DNA of 64,000 nucleotides from Amoeboaphelidium protococcarum (GCA_023515745.1 JALECJ010000020.1:558001-622000), one strand, 5' to 3'. Shown: positions 23,780-35,750, numbered from the stretch's first letter. Made by a program: numbers and translations. The notes: generated by a model not told the origin, from the letters alone.

Positions 23780-25231
23780 TCACTAAAGATGATCAACATC
23801 AAAGCCAGGCATTGGGAATTGGCGTGAGAAGTGAGAAACTTCCTCCTTCAACTTCTTTAATTCTGGTTGTGCATTATCCAGAGACACTACGAAATCCTTC
23901 ATCAACTTGGACTTGGAATTCTTTTAAATGTTTAAAGCCAATTTCACTGCGCGATCCAAATACGTGGCCACCTGTTCGAAATCCTCTTCAGTGAAGGAGC
24001 GAGAGGTCAGAGCAGAGCTGCCCAATCTCACGCCACCTGGACTCATTGCACTAACATCGCCATGCACCGAATTCTTGTTGATTGTGATGTGCAACTAATC
24101 ACAAACTTTCTCCAACTTACTACCCGTTAATCCCTGAGGACGCAGATCCCACAGCACAATATGATTATCAGTTCCATCAGTCACCAGTTTATAGCCGCGA
24201 GACTTCAGCGCCTCAGCCAGAGCCTAAGCATTCTTACGCACCTACTTCGCATACTACTTGAATTCATCTGACGCAGCATACTTCATAGCCGTGGCAATCG
24301 CTGCCACTGTATTATTATGAGGACCACCCTGCAGTCCAGGAAAGACAGCATTATTAATCTTATTCTCAAAATCAGTCGCCGTCTTACCATCATGTCCAAC
24401 CTTCCTGAAAAAGATAAGACCAGCACGGGGACCACGTAACGTCTTATGAGTCGTGGTGGTAACAACATCACAGAAGTCGAAAGGATTATTCTATACAGCT
24501 TGGCCGGCAACCAGACCAGAGATGTGAGCCATATCACACATCAAATAGGATCCATTCTAGTCAGCAATCTTTCTAAATCGCTCAAAATCCAACTCCCGCG
24601 GATAAGATGAAGTACCAGAGATCAACAGTTTTGGACGGAAGAGAAGGGCATTCTTCTCCAACTGATCATAGTCAATCCAACCAGTCTTCATATCCACCTG
24701 GTACGGCATAGACTCAAAAAATATGGAAGTGGCACTAATCTTCTTTTTCGCAGTCTGGTAACCATGAGTCAAGTGACCGCCAGACGGGAGATCGAGACCC
24801 ATAATGCGATCATGAGGCTGTAACAGAGCAGTATATACAGCGAAATTAGCAGGCGATCCAGAGTATGGCTGCACATTAACGCCCCATACTTTGGGATCCA
24901 AGTTGAATGCTTTCAGAGCGCGCTCCTAACACAGAATCTCAATTTGGTCAATTATTTCATTACCGCCGTAGTAGCGGGCATACGGTAGTCCTTCAGAGTA
25001 CTTATTAGTCAGACAGGAGCCATTAACTTCCATCACGGATCTAGAGGTGAAGTTTTCGGAGGCAATAAGTTCCAGACCGGTCCATTGACGCTCCTTCTCC
25101 TGCTCAATGAAGGCATAAATCTCCGGATCAGCTTCTTTCAGTGACGTATTGAGTTCCCTGTTCCATGCATCGATGCTCTTCACTTGCTGCACTTATCGCT
25201 TCTGCTGCTACTAAAAAGCGGCACTCTACAT
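23780..25231 (-). CDS. SHMT: Serine hydroxymethyltransferase
   Basis: PLP enzyme interconverting serine and glycine while loading tetrahydrofolate. 483 residues from an ATG at 25231; the start region (MQSAAFQQQQKRQVQQVKS) is Gln-rich and partly TAR-encoded. Key motifs: [46 protein letters not shown], and the PLP-lysine site [14 protein letters not shown]; the C-terminus ends FPMPGFDV as in eukaryotic SHMTs. No obvious targeting peptide, so probably the cytosolic form. Convergent with XRN1 (164 bases apart). Confidence 0.94.
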
Positions 25232-25584
25232 ACATCTTTTCCCAAGTTGGCGCAACATTTTTATTCGTAAGTTCTTACTTTCAGCGGGTAGAAAGTTTAA
25301 CAAGATTGGTTGTCTAAAAGACGAGATCCGTGCGACGATGCACGCGCTCATCTTTCGAACAAAATCGGAGGCGGAAAGTCCATCGAGAGACAAAACAGAG
25401 CGATCGTGTCATGATCTGTAATTGTAGATTTATTTAAGCACTGTACGGTGTAAGAAATACATATTTTTAGATGATGATAGATAGAGAAGAAGAGCGCGCG
25501 TAAAAATCATGAAAACTTGAGCCGCCATTAACCAAACGTGTAGAATTAAAATGCATTAAATCATCAAATTCAAATGATAGAGCA

Positions 25585-27282
25585 TCACAAAAGTGGATTT
25601 CTAGCGTTGATGTACCGCTCACCGTTCAGAATGGCCTCACTCAAACTATGACACACTTCACGGTTCCGCCGCCGTATTCCACTTACAGGATATTCATACA
25701 TTTTGTACGGAGTAGTGGCATCTTCATACTTGGTGAGACTCAAACCTTTGCGAATGGCCGCAATCCTCTGCATGGATTCTGTTTCTCTGACAGTACGATA
25801 GAGAACACGGTGAAGAGATTCGGGGTTTCCAGTCTCAAAGAACCATACTTGAGGTGAATCCTTGAAATACTCTACAAAAGCTGGTATAGAACTGAGTATT
25901 AGAGGAACACGTAGACGGGCAACTTCATGAACGGCTAAGTTAAGCGACTCAAATTGGGAGGCAAATATGGCAACATGCACTGAGCGCGTCAATTTAACCA
26001 GCTCTGTTCGATTGATCGGCTGAGGTCTAATCTCAAAGTTATCCTTCATCGACTCGGGTACCTTGGACTCTATGTACTTACTTGTCAACATATTCAAATC
26101 TGGAGACCACACATCAGGCCCAACAAATAGAAATAGCACTTCAGGCACTTGGGATACAAGCTACTTGGCCGCGTCAACTATACATTCCAATCCCTTCACC
26201 AGTTAAAATCTACCATAGATTAAGAATACCTTTCTACCAGAGAATTGATCAGATGGGATCAACTGGGAAGTGAATTATTATTTCTCCAAAAGCTACACTT
26301 CTCTATCGGCATCATCAACATATTTCAAGATGGCCTCCATAGGAGCGCGACCAAGTACAATCTCTTTATGATCAAAATTGTAATTCTTGGATATCCTCTT
26401 CCTAAAGAACTCAGTCTACACTATAACTAAATCAGCAGCGCTCATGGTAAAATGCTCCATCACGTACATTATACTCCGCTCTGAAGGTGGATTAACCGAG
26501 ACCTCCTTATTCTCTGCCCTCTCGATCAGTTAAATAGTTCCATGGACTCTGACAGCAATTGTGGTCGTCTGTGGAAGATACGAGTTCTCTTCAGATGATG
26601 GCGCTCTGAGAAGCTCATAACACACACCTACATAGTCAAAGCATTCCACCATATCGAGGGGTATTTCTCTATTAACCAAATGTGTGGCCATGGCAAACAT
26701 GCGACTCTTCAAAAGGAATATCGATGAACTCTTTTTAATTACCAGACTCTGAGGGCCATATTACTATTCTTCTTCTTCCTAGTTATTGACATCTTTGTAC
26801 TGCACTTTATACTACTCCAACAATGATGGAACGTGTCTAATATGAATCTAGCCTTTCTATTAATCAGCAGGCACCACCTTGTAAAAGTGAACCATCCAAT
26901 CTCTCAACAACTATTAATCAAAATCTCCAATAATCACAACATCGTGGCCCTTCTTAATCAGATCCAATACCAAACCGTTAATAACTACTCCAGCACCACC
27001 GCCATGAATAGTAACTGGGTACATTTCGTATGTGATAAATGCCACTGTAGGCTTTCGCTTGGTTCGACTCACGTGCATTGGAATGTACTGAGGAACATCG
27101 AGGGAACCATCAATGAGGTGAGGATCGATGGCATAATCATAAGAGCCAATTAAAGAGAATAATGAGGAGCGATCAGATACAGAGAGTATGACAGCTAGCG
27201 ATAGTAGATATAAGAGATAAATAATGACTGCAATGAGGAAGACTCTCACTGAGTACCTTCCACATGGGTATCGCCTTTACAT
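25585..27282 (-). CDS. GT4-family glycosyltransferase, membrane-anchored
   Basis: 565 residues from an in-frame ATG at 27282. An N-terminal TM anchor (VFLIAVIIYLLYLLSLAVIL) precedes a GT-B fold. The donor half has YEMYPVTIHGGGAGVVINGL and DLIKKGHDVVIIGDFD; the second half has VFLIYGRFQLVKGLECIVDA, PEVLFLFVGPD and the ESLNLAVHE (Glu-x7-Glu) signature of retaining GT4 enzymes. Overall this looks like a single-pass ER or Golgi enzyme with catalytic domain on one side. I cannot place it in ALG2, ALG11 or another named group, so acceptor and product are unknown. SHMT lies downstream on the same strand; the next gene upstream is divergent. Confidence 0.8.
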
Positions 27283-27905
27283 TTTCTGTTTGTGAATTTT
27301 CTTCGTTTTTGATTTTTGAAAGGGCGCGATGGAGTTGACGCCGCCGAGCTACAAGAGAGACAGAGAGAGAGAAACGTAGAGAGGCAGGTTGAGAGAACAA
27401 AGCGAGTAAAGAGAATGAATAAGACATGAAAGACAAGAAGAAAAGTGTGGGGAAGGGAGGCTTAAGTTTTGAAACAATTACAATATTATAAGATGGGAAG
27501 TAAGAGTTTCCAGCTGAGTGTAAGCAAACAATTTGAACAGAATCACTATCACTACAGTTAAAAAAAAGAACAATCGTAGTGGATTTACTAATGTAAGGTG
27601 GAGTGATACATGCCGCTACTAATCCGGCCATTTTTTACCGAACAATCTTGTATTATATTCAACTTTAATTAATAAGACAATACATTGAACGTGTTTAGCA
27701 ATTTTAATGTGTTGTTGTTGTCAAATTGAACTCATACAAAGCAGCAATTGATTAATCGCGTCATTCATCCCCTTCTTGTTTCCATCAGCCTCGCTTAAGT
27801 TCGATCCCTTTTGGGTTTGTCGCGTCTCTTCAATCGTCTGTTATCTTCTAATCGTTCCACTGATTATCTACAAACTAAATAGTCATAATTCTAAATCAAT
27901 ATAAA
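27283..27905. other. Intergenic region between divergent genes
   Basis: About 620 bases between the glycosyltransferase and peroxiredoxin starts, with a short GA-rich tract near 27357-27375. A minus-strand frame of about 150 codons here lacks any family resemblance. Confidence 0.4.
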
Positions 27906-28588
27906 ATGACCAACTCTGTTACCGAAGGTTGTTGGTAAGTCTATTACTATATTCGCTGATGTTTAAAATTACTTTCACTACTTTTTGTAGCGTTGCTCAA
28001 GTTCAGAAGCCTGCTCCACAGTTCACCACTTAGGCGTGTGTTAGCGGCGGTTCATTCAAGGAAGTCTCGCTGAAAGATTACAAGGGAAAGTGGGTGTTGC
28101 TGCTGTTCTACCCAAAGGATTTTACTTTTGTCTGTCCTACTGAGATTCTGGCGTTCAATGATGCTCTGCCAAAGTTCCAAGAATTGGGCGCTGAGGTTCT
28201 GGGTGTCAGCTGTGACTCTGAGAACTCTCACTGGGCATGGACTTAGGTACCTAGAGATCAAGGTGGTCTGGGCAAGGATTTGAAGATGGCTCTGCTAGCT
28301 GACAAGAACTTGAAGATTTCTCGTGCATACGGTGTTCTGTTGGAGGAGGAAGGTATTGCTTTGCGTGGTCTGTTCCTGATTGATCCTAAGGGAGTACTGC
28401 GCCAGATCACCGTCAATGATCTGCCTGTTGGTCGCAGTGTTGATGAGGCTATTCGTCTGCTGAAAGCTTTCCAGTTCACTGACAAGCACGGCGAAGTTTG
28501 TCCAGCCAACTGGAAGGAAGGTGCAAAGACTATGGTGCCTGATCATGAAAAGTCCAAGTCTTACTTTAGCGATGTTAACAAGCATTGA
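27906..28588 (+). CDS. PRDX: Typical 2-Cys peroxiredoxin
   Basis: Thiol peroxidase reducing H2O2 with thioredoxin. Exon 1 27906-27934, 56-nt intron (GTAAGT...TAG, 27935-27990), exon 2 to TGA at 28586: 208 residues. Peroxidatic Cys in FTFVCPTE, resolving Cys in HGEVCPANW, plus the GGLG and C-terminal YF motifs typical of hyperoxidation-sensitive 2-Cys enzymes. The protein would normally end here ([11 protein letters not shown]). The stop context is TGA-CTA-G and the frame stays open for 28 further codons (see next entry), so a longer isoform is likely. Confidence 0.95.
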
Positions 28589-28675
28589 CTAGCTGGCGGA
28601 GAAGATCATTCTATTAGCAGCAATGGTAAGAGAAAGAGCGAAGATGATCTCAATGACAAGAAAGTGAAGAAATGA
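28586..28675 (+). other. Predicted readthrough extension of peroxiredoxin with NLS-like tail
   Basis: After TGA-CTA the frame continues for 28 codons to a second TGA at 28673. The extension (LAGGEDHSISSNGKRKSEDD followed by a Lys-rich end with KKVKK) is charged and coding-like and has two basic clusters spaced like a bipartite nuclear localisation signal. UGA-CUA is the known leaky stop context in animals and fungi. Readthrough itself is inference; 3' UTR is the alternative. Confidence 0.55.
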
Positions 28676-28820
28676 ATATACTTAATATAATTTCTAGTTT
28701 AAGTGAACGCATTTTAAAAAGAGAAGATTTTTTTATTTTATCAGGTTTCTATCATCATTATCACCATTTTGTTGCATCATTTTATAGTCCATTTTCCATC
28801 ATTTTCCATCAACAGCATCA

Positions 28821-30632
28821 TCAAACATTCAATGAATCTCCAGAGTGATACTATTGGTTGACATCGCTCTAGCTCATATACAGCGGATTGTCAGCAGACT
28901 GAAAACGCGCAGCATACAGCGGATTTTCACCTGCCGTCTGATTATCTCCCGGAAACGCGTACTTAATATCACGAGCAACAGCACGACTACGCCTCAGCAT
29001 GAACAGTCCAAAAGCAGCGGCAACTGCAGCCACAGGAGCCATAATCATCACTACAGTGTTAGTTCCGGAAGAGTTGCCGCCAGTCGACATACTATCATTC
29101 GTTGGTCTTACAACAATGACGGTTGATTTTGGTGGAGGCCAGTTGATGTTATCCTCAGGAGTGGTAGGATCAGCGGAACCGCTCTAGTCATCCTGTTCGA
29201 TAGGCTTCAAGTCGATCGGTGGCACGAGGTCATCTCTAATACCTTCTGTTGGCGTGGTACTAGTGATCACTGTCAGTGAGGCCGTCGTAGTCGTTGTAGT
29301 TGTCAACTAGACAGTGCTGGTAGTCTGCAGCATAGAGGTGCCATTAGAAGCCAAAGTACTGATCGCTGACGTGGTAGCTGCCTTAGAAGTACTCGTTGTC
29401 GTAGTAGTACGCTTTGTAGTTGTGGACGTACTTGTAACAGGATCTGGAACGAACACACAGTTATTCTGAACATATGAGGTGGTTCTCACCATCTGATCAA
29501 AGAAGGCATTGATGATGTTCATCTGCTCACCATTGACAAACTTCATAATGTCAAAGACGCGCATAAAATTGCCCTTAGTGAGAAGGCGCGCCTGTAAACT
29601 ATTTCCCATGCCCTTGATCTTGAGGATGTTGAGAGTCTTGGCAGCATCAAAGTTCTGAAATGTGGATGGATCTTGTACCTGTTCGTAAGGACCACCAAAT
29701 TGATACAAAGCAGCTGTCAAAGTGTCAGAATTTGCGCCAGACTTGGGGAAGTAATAGTTTCCACTTGGCGTAAAAGCACTAATAGGCAGTTTAGACGAGA
29801 TAATGGAGTTCCATTATTCAGTACCAGGGATCAAGGAGACTAATGAATTGACAATGACGCCGTTATCATTCAGCATCTTGGCAGTGACTTCAATCTCCTT
29901 CTCAAATGACTAGCCCAGGTACATGTTATCACCCTGTCTGTACATGTTTCTAAAGTAATTTGAAGTCTCCCATTTACCTTGCGAGTCTTGCTGCACGTAA
30001 GTCTTCAATCCGGATGGATAGAAAGACGGCTCGTATTGAGCACCTGCCCCCAATGCACATGCACCCTGATCAGTGTAGACGTGAGTGCAGAAGGACGCGG
30101 ATGAATTTTGACCCACCACACGATACTTTGGATTAACTGGCATGTCAGAATCCTCATCAGTGGCGTGTAAGAATACTTTAGTGGCACCCTATCTCCAGCT
30201 GAGATTACATTCGGACGAGGAAAAGGCACTACCGCACTTCTTATCCATATCCGCACCTTGATTAGTCAGTGCCATTCTCATTGCTTCAAACGATGCCTCT
30301 TGACCACCCTGCGTACACTGGATCGCAGTCAGACCAGAGGTGAGCTGATTGTAATCTGACGTTAAAGGCACACGAATCTCAGGCTTGCCACCAAACACCA
30401 CCAGAGCATATCTCGCATCAATCTGACTCTGATCAATCTTCTACACAAAATTCTGCACACCAGCCTTAACACCGGCAATCTTGTCGCACATTGAACCAGA
30501 TGCATCCAGCAAAAACAGAAAATCAGCTTTAGCCGTAGTATTCGTCACTGTGATTGTTTAATTTGTGCACACATACCCAGCGCTAACCACACGCGCCACC
30601 ATTAACAACGCTATTGAAGTTAACACTTTCAT
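28821..30632 (-). CDS. vWA-domain type I membrane protein with integrin-beta-like cytoplasmic tail
   Basis: 603 residues, intronless. Signal peptide MKVLTSIALLMVARVVSA, then a vWA domain whose metal-binding DxSxS is intact (FLFLLDASGSM, near residue 40). The domain is large and Cys-containing. A Ser/Thr-rich stalk (about 425-475), a TM helix (about 526-546, VMIMAPVAAVAAAFGLFML) and a 55-residue tail follow. The tail starts RRSRAVARDIKYAF and has two NPLY motifs whose Asn residues are exactly 12 apart (TAGENPLY...ADNPLY), the spacing of the talin and kindlin sites in integrin beta tails. No EGF or PSI domain is visible, so it is not a full integrin. An adhesion receptor is a reasonable inference. 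Confidence 0.8.
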
Positions 30633-30957
30633 TTTGATTCTCTTAAATTCTATAATATACTTTCAATCTATCTATCTATATGTGATTTTGATGTTTCAAT
30701 TGTCTATTTACTAAAATTATAAATTACAATAATGAAAAGAAAAGACTTATATATAAAGAGGTCTCACTATGGGCATTGATGATAATTCCAGGTAGACTAT
30801 TCCATTTCACTGATTGGTTGTTATGCAACGCTCTGATTGCTCCACAATTTATCACTATAGACATACACACACACACGAAACATGTGACTATTATAAAGAG
30901 CTGTAAAAAAGATAAAACTACAGTATAAGAAAATACACTATATATTTTTTGAAAATT
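30633..30957. other. Intergenic region
   Basis: About 325 bases upstream of the vWA gene and downstream of the ubiquilin stop, with a short CA run near 30868. Nothing else recognised. Confidence 0.4.
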
Positions 30958-31956
30958 TCACTATGGTGCACCACCCATAGAAAGCAAGTACTCTACAGCC
31001 GCGTTCACATTGCCTCCAGTGGCACTAATGGCGCGAATATTCGCAGAAGTATCATAGAATCCCATATCTTGAAGTTACTACAATTAACTAGAGAAGCGAA
31101 TCTCTGGTGGATCCTAGTTGGCAGCAGGTTGAGCGTTATTAGCTCCAGCAGCAGCACCACCACCAAGCATCGATTGCATAAGAGCAGGATTCATCATGAA
31201 TGGATTCATAAATGGACCACCTAAAGGCGGAAGTTATTACTACGCATTACCGCCATTCCCACCAGATTGTTACTGTTGTGGTTGCTGCGAAGTTGGAGAA
31301 GTAACACCACCAAATCCACCCATACCTCCAAATCCGACGCCTAAACCACCCGCACCACCTTGCATCTACATCATCTATTCCATCAACTGTGGGTTCTACA
31401 TCATACTCTGGAACATTGGATCCTGCATGATGGAGCGAAGTTGTTCAGGAGACATTCCCATCTACTACAGCATTGGATTACTTTACATTAATGATTCCAT
31501 AAATTGCGGATTCTGCAGCATCTGTTGCATCATGGTGTTCATCATTGGATTATTCATGCCCATACCTGCACCTGCACCACCAAATTGTGGAGGCTGTCCA
31601 AACATTGAGAATGGATTAGCAGCGCCTTATGTTGCACCACCAGCGGACTGTGCAGGATTACTAGCAGGAGCAGCAGTTCTAGCACCAGCACTTGCCTGAC
31701 CAGTTGATGCAGAGGGAGCCGGAGCTGCAGTAGATCTTCCCTTTACCAAGTGAATCGTATGGCCATCCTCAATCTTGTACGTTTCCAAAGTGTCAGGATC
31801 TTTCAAAACTCTTCCACTGTAAATCAGTCTTTACTCATTCGCAGGAATCTCCTTCTCAGACGCAATCTTCTCCTTAAGCTAGAGCACCGTGGACGTCTTT
31901 TCAATTTCAACTTGATACTTGATGTCGTTAGACTGTTTGATATTCAACTTGATCAT
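30958..31956 (-). CDS. DSK2: Ubiquilin/Dsk2 ubiquitin shuttle factor
   Basis: Delivers ubiquitinated proteins to the proteasome. 332 residues. Ubiquitin-like domain at 1-75 ([11 protein letters not shown] ... [11 protein letters not shown] ... IHLVKGR), an Ala/Pro/Ser linker, a STI1-type Met/Gln/Asn-rich helical region ([20 protein letters not shown] and related repeats, about 130-200), a Gly-rich segment, and a C-terminal UBA domain ([20 protein letters not shown] ... AVEYLLS). The Gln-rich parts use many TAG/TAA codons. Slightly shorter than yeast Dsk2 (373). Divergent from the secreted protein at 32603. Confidence 0.94.
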
Positions 31957-32602
31957 TTCGTAAGTCTTATAATGTTGAATTTAACCGCTTAATGAGTAAA
32001 AGCGTACTACAGAAACGTTAAGCAAAGGAAACGGAATGGGAATCGGAAGAACGAGAGAATGAAAGAGCGCGCCACAGTCCACGAAGAGCAAAGAACGAAA
32101 AGGAACACCTACCTAGCTGTAGGAACTTAGCTTTGTCTCAGACTCACAGATGGAATTGCTCAGTCTTTCTGTATCTGTACCTATTTCCATTAATGAAAGA
32201 ATATCTTACCTAACTAGAACGTGAGTGGAAAGCATATTATAGGAAAGCACGAATTTAGCGTGATTACGTTTTAGCTTTCCATAGGGAGGTTTTGAACAAA
32301 AATATTTTTACACAACACCAAGTCCGTATAGCTTTGGTATCTCATTTGAAAATAATTAATTGTGACGTAACTGAATCACTTATCCCATTAATGATAAGCC
32401 ATGACTTTAAAACTATGCTATTTCGAAGATCGCCGGATGCGTCGCGCTAATGATCGACTGATCAGACTGTGAATGGGACACATAATATTGTTGCGAACCA
32501 CGGGGACAACGTGCCTCAGGGGGGTGGGAAAAAATTGTGAAAACTATAAGAGAAAATTATACTTTGCCATCAATATTGGTACTGGATGCAAATTTGAGAA
32601 TT
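31957..32602. other. Intergenic region between divergent genes
   Basis: About 645 bases with no recognisable gene; presumed promoters of DSK2 and the secreted protein gene. Two overlapping short frames on the plus strand near 32473-32752 are shadows of the latter. Confidence 0.35.
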
Positions 32603-33811
32603 ATGAAATTGAATCTATCTTTGATTTTAGTAATTGCTGCCCAGATCATTACGCAGTGTTTTGGTAACCTTTTCGCGTCAGAGTACACCCCCTTGCTAGG
32701 TGAGCTGTCTCACAACCTGCGCCCTAAACAGGATCCTATGTGGAATAATTAGCGCCGAGTAATGCTGAAAAGTATTATGAAGTCTATCTCGTCTTCCCCT
32801 TACATCGACTAGTATTGTGATTCTGGCGCGTCATCTTATAAGCAATACATCAACACTGGTGAATTGGTGGCGGTCTAATCTAATGGTGATGGGTTTACGC
32901 TGCAATGTCTGCTGGCTTTGATGTACCATGATAAATACGTGCAGTCTCTGCAATATGTCGTTTATGAGCCACATATACTCTACCCCGGTCAAGTCCCACA
33001 AAACTAGGCTTATGGTTTCCCGCTGAGACTTCTACCTTAGATCGTGCAAGCTCAGTAATTGCGCGATGTGGAGCTGGTAATTCCCTATGAGTATCTGGAT
33101 TAGACGCGTTATCCAATTTAATATGCTCCTTCAACTGACTAACTGGCTTTCAATACTCGTGATATTCTGATTAACAATCCTTAGTTGGAGAAATTTAGCT
33201 TCAATATTCTGCCGTACTAGTATAGATCTGCTGCAGATATTATCTACGGAGTATTCACCCGATAATGTACCTATAGCTCGCGTGTGAAAATGTTGCATCT
33301 GGCTACGCACGACAATATTGCAGCGCTGAGGCCACTCTGCATGAGGTCTCTTTAGCAACTTGATATTTATGCCTCATTTAGTCATAGGAGCTCGTATTTG
33401 GCAACGAATTATTTTGATTGTATTGGGGGTGCTGAATCTAATTTGTAGTCGCTGCGCTTAAGAACTACTTATCATTGGTAGAACCTGATGATTATTAGCC
33501 GTATAGTAAGGTTTCCTAAAATAAATTATCTAGTTTTGGAATATACTGCTACTGAATAGGAGAATGCGCCTGAGCCTATAGACATGTCGCATTACTTGCC
33601 TGAAGTTGTAAAGTTTGTGCAAAGTAGAACTGCATAGACTTATATCAGAGTATCCTTTCTGGGTGGTGTTACCACCAACTTGTTGTATTGTACAAGTGTA
33701 ATATGCAAGACTCTTGAGACGATGTAAGATATGTCATTCATGCCGACTGATGATGGATTTGAAATCAATTACAATCCTGGAGGAACCGCCCAACTATCAA
33801 GCATTCAGTGA
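32603..33811 (+). CDS. Secreted orphan protein, tandem paralogue 1
   Basis: 402 residues with a clear signal peptide (MKLNLSLILVIAAQIITQCFG). An upstream in-frame ATG at 32537 is possible but would bury the signal. The body is rich in short hydrophobic repeats spaced as in leucine-rich-like folds, with Cys residues typical of secreted proteins. The segment GFTLQCLLALMYHDKYVQSL lines up with GMTLQCMLAILYNNPDIKSL in the next gene, which has the same length and layout. I do not recognise the family. Expression as a secreted or wall-associated protein is inferred from the signal peptide. Confidence 0.75.
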
Positions 33812-34059
33812 GCTAGCATTATACTATATGAAATGAAGAAATATAATAGAATACTAACTACTGATTATTATTCCAGTGTAGAGCTTATTGTAGAGCTTAC
33901 ATCCTACATTTTAAAAGTTCACGCGCCAGCTCGGCCTATTTTCAACAAGATACTTTCCAGGGGCTACCATTTGATCGGGATTCGAGTTAATCGATCAATA
34001 GTAGGATCTAAAACTCTTAGCAGATGAGAAAATTGGTGATATTCAGCCAGCTATATAAA

Positions 34060-35280
34060 ATGCGTTTAAATCTTGCAATCTTGGTGGCTGTTCCACTCAT
34101 TGCCTGCGGTACTCCTGCCCCAAATTCACATGCCGCACCAGATTTAACATATCCGCCCGTTGATGGGCATTTTAAAGGCCTTGAACAGTTTCGCGTCGAT
34201 CAGAATCCGGAATATCTATTGGAATTGATAGAATATTCTGGAGGATCAGACTCTGTGCAAGAAAGCTGCTCCGATAATTGGCGTTCATTGATTAAAAATA
34301 ATGTCGACGGTACGTGGTAGTTGAGGCCATTTCAAGGAATGACTCTACAGTGTATGCTTGCCATCTTGTATAACAATCCTGATATCAAGAGTCTAGCGTA
34401 TATCGTGACTCCGCCCAAGAAAGACACGTCGAGATATTAACACTTTGGATATGATGTAGGATTTCCTATCGCCCTGCTAGCCGATATTATTGCTGCTTAA
34501 GGAATAAGTACGGTAGTTATCAGTTTCCCGCCCCTAAATCGCGGTGTGTTCTCTCAAGGCTACCCGAGTTAAGAAGATGTAAGCAGAAGTCTCATGAGCA
34601 TTCTTTAGAAACCAAGTCTATAGGCTATGCGTCTGGATTTGCGTCCTTACGCTGCAAAAACTGGAGCCAGGTTGATTACTTAGATGGTTGCGCCTTTTAA
34701 GAGCAATTTTGAGGGACTTTAGAGTAAATTGTAAAATCTGCATCTCGTAACTCGCGATATTCACAACAGTTTTGAGGTTCTTTGCATTACTTCTCTCTAG
34801 TAAGCGGAACTATCGATTAGCTATAGCTACAAGAATATCCAACCTGATATTAGATACTTGAATATATGTGGTAAAACTTCTGCTCTGCGCAATTTCGGGT
34901 TAGAGTTAAAATTTCAGCCAAACTCCATGGGGTGGTATGGATCTGTTGTTAGCAAGGCGATGAGGTTCAAACATCTAGAGAGTATGCAAATGAAGTTCTC
35001 TAAATGTTCACTGTCTTAAGGGGATTGTACGTTCCATGTTGACAAGTTTTTGAATGAGGTTCTAGATCTCCTGCGTGCACATGATCGTCGTATAGAATTG
35101 AAGATTTTGGTACAGAAGAGCATCAACATTAATTACGCAGGCATCAATAAGAAGTCCTTGAATATAGAGTCCGGTGATAATGAGCACATTCAATTTACAA
35201 AGTTGGAATCGGGCAATAACTACAGTGGCTTTTCGATCGCGTTGAGCCAAAGTCCTGGTAGAATGTATTGGATACATTGA
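34060..35280 (+). CDS. Secreted orphan protein, tandem paralogue 2
   Basis: 406 residues from the ATG at 34060, with signal peptide MRLNLAILVAVPLIACG; an in-frame ATG at 34024 would add 12 residues and fits a signal peptide less well. Shares layout with the gene at 32603: a GMTLQCMLAIL block, then a GFP-hydrophobic block (VGFPIALLADIIAAQ versus YGFPLRLLPQIVQAQ), then repeats of leucine-spaced strands with scattered Cys. Overall identity looks low, so the duplication is old or fast-evolving. No known domain recognised. Confidence 0.75.
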
Positions 35281-35576
35281 ATCAAAGTACTATATATACA
35301 TTCTAAATTAAAGTAATCATTAAAGCTAGAAATACACTATTAGAATTCAATGTAAAGTCAATTTTTGATTAAGTTTTACCCAACCCAAATGTAAAGGATG
35401 AGTACGCGATGTTACAGTATCTAGATTCACCGGCTATATCATATCTGACTATTTAAACAAGGGGATCGTATGATTCATTGAATGGACAAAACGCGAGATT
35501 ATCGACAATCTCTTTCCCTTCTTCATAATATTATCAAAATAGATTTTGCCTCTAAAACTCTAATACTGAATTGAAA

Positions 35577-35750
35577 ATGCCGTTCACTTGTCTCGATCTC
35601 TTGCGTATTGTTGCCGCTGTTATTCTGCCTCCACTTGGTGTCTTTCTACAGGTTGGTTGCAATCAAGATGTGCTGATCAACATCTTGCTGACTCTGTTAG
35701 GCTTTATCCCTGGTATAATTCACGCTCTTTACATCATCTTCAAGTACTGA
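35577..35750 (+). CDS. PMP3: PMP3-family small membrane protein, copy 1
   Basis: 57 residues, two TM helices. Closely follows the PMP3/UPF0057 pattern: LDLLRIVAAVILPPLGVFLQ, a short loop with VGCNQD, then LLTLLGFIPGIIHALYII. The family sits in the plasma membrane and affects membrane potential and salt tolerance in fungi and plants. Intronless. A near-identical second copy lies 316 bases downstream. Confidence 0.95.
   Translation: MPFTCLDLLRIVAAVILPPLGVFLQVGCNQDVLINILLTLLGFIPGIIHALYIIFKY

Noticed and set aside
27173-27631. 152-codon minus-strand frame beside the glycosyltransferase start
   Set aside because: Overlaps the N-terminus of the glycosyltransferase in another frame, low-complexity Ser/Phe composition, no resemblance to any family.
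28571-28592. A 19-nt GT...AG intron over the peroxiredoxin stop
   Set aside because: GTTAACAAGCATTGACTAG fits GT-AG, but all supported introns here are 56 nt or longer, and removing it gives a less protein-like frame than readthrough.
31196-31699. Pro/Gly/Cys-rich plus-strand frame of 167 codons
   Set aside because: Antisense shadow of ubiquilin/Dsk2, whose ubiquitin-like and UBA domains are clear on the minus strand.
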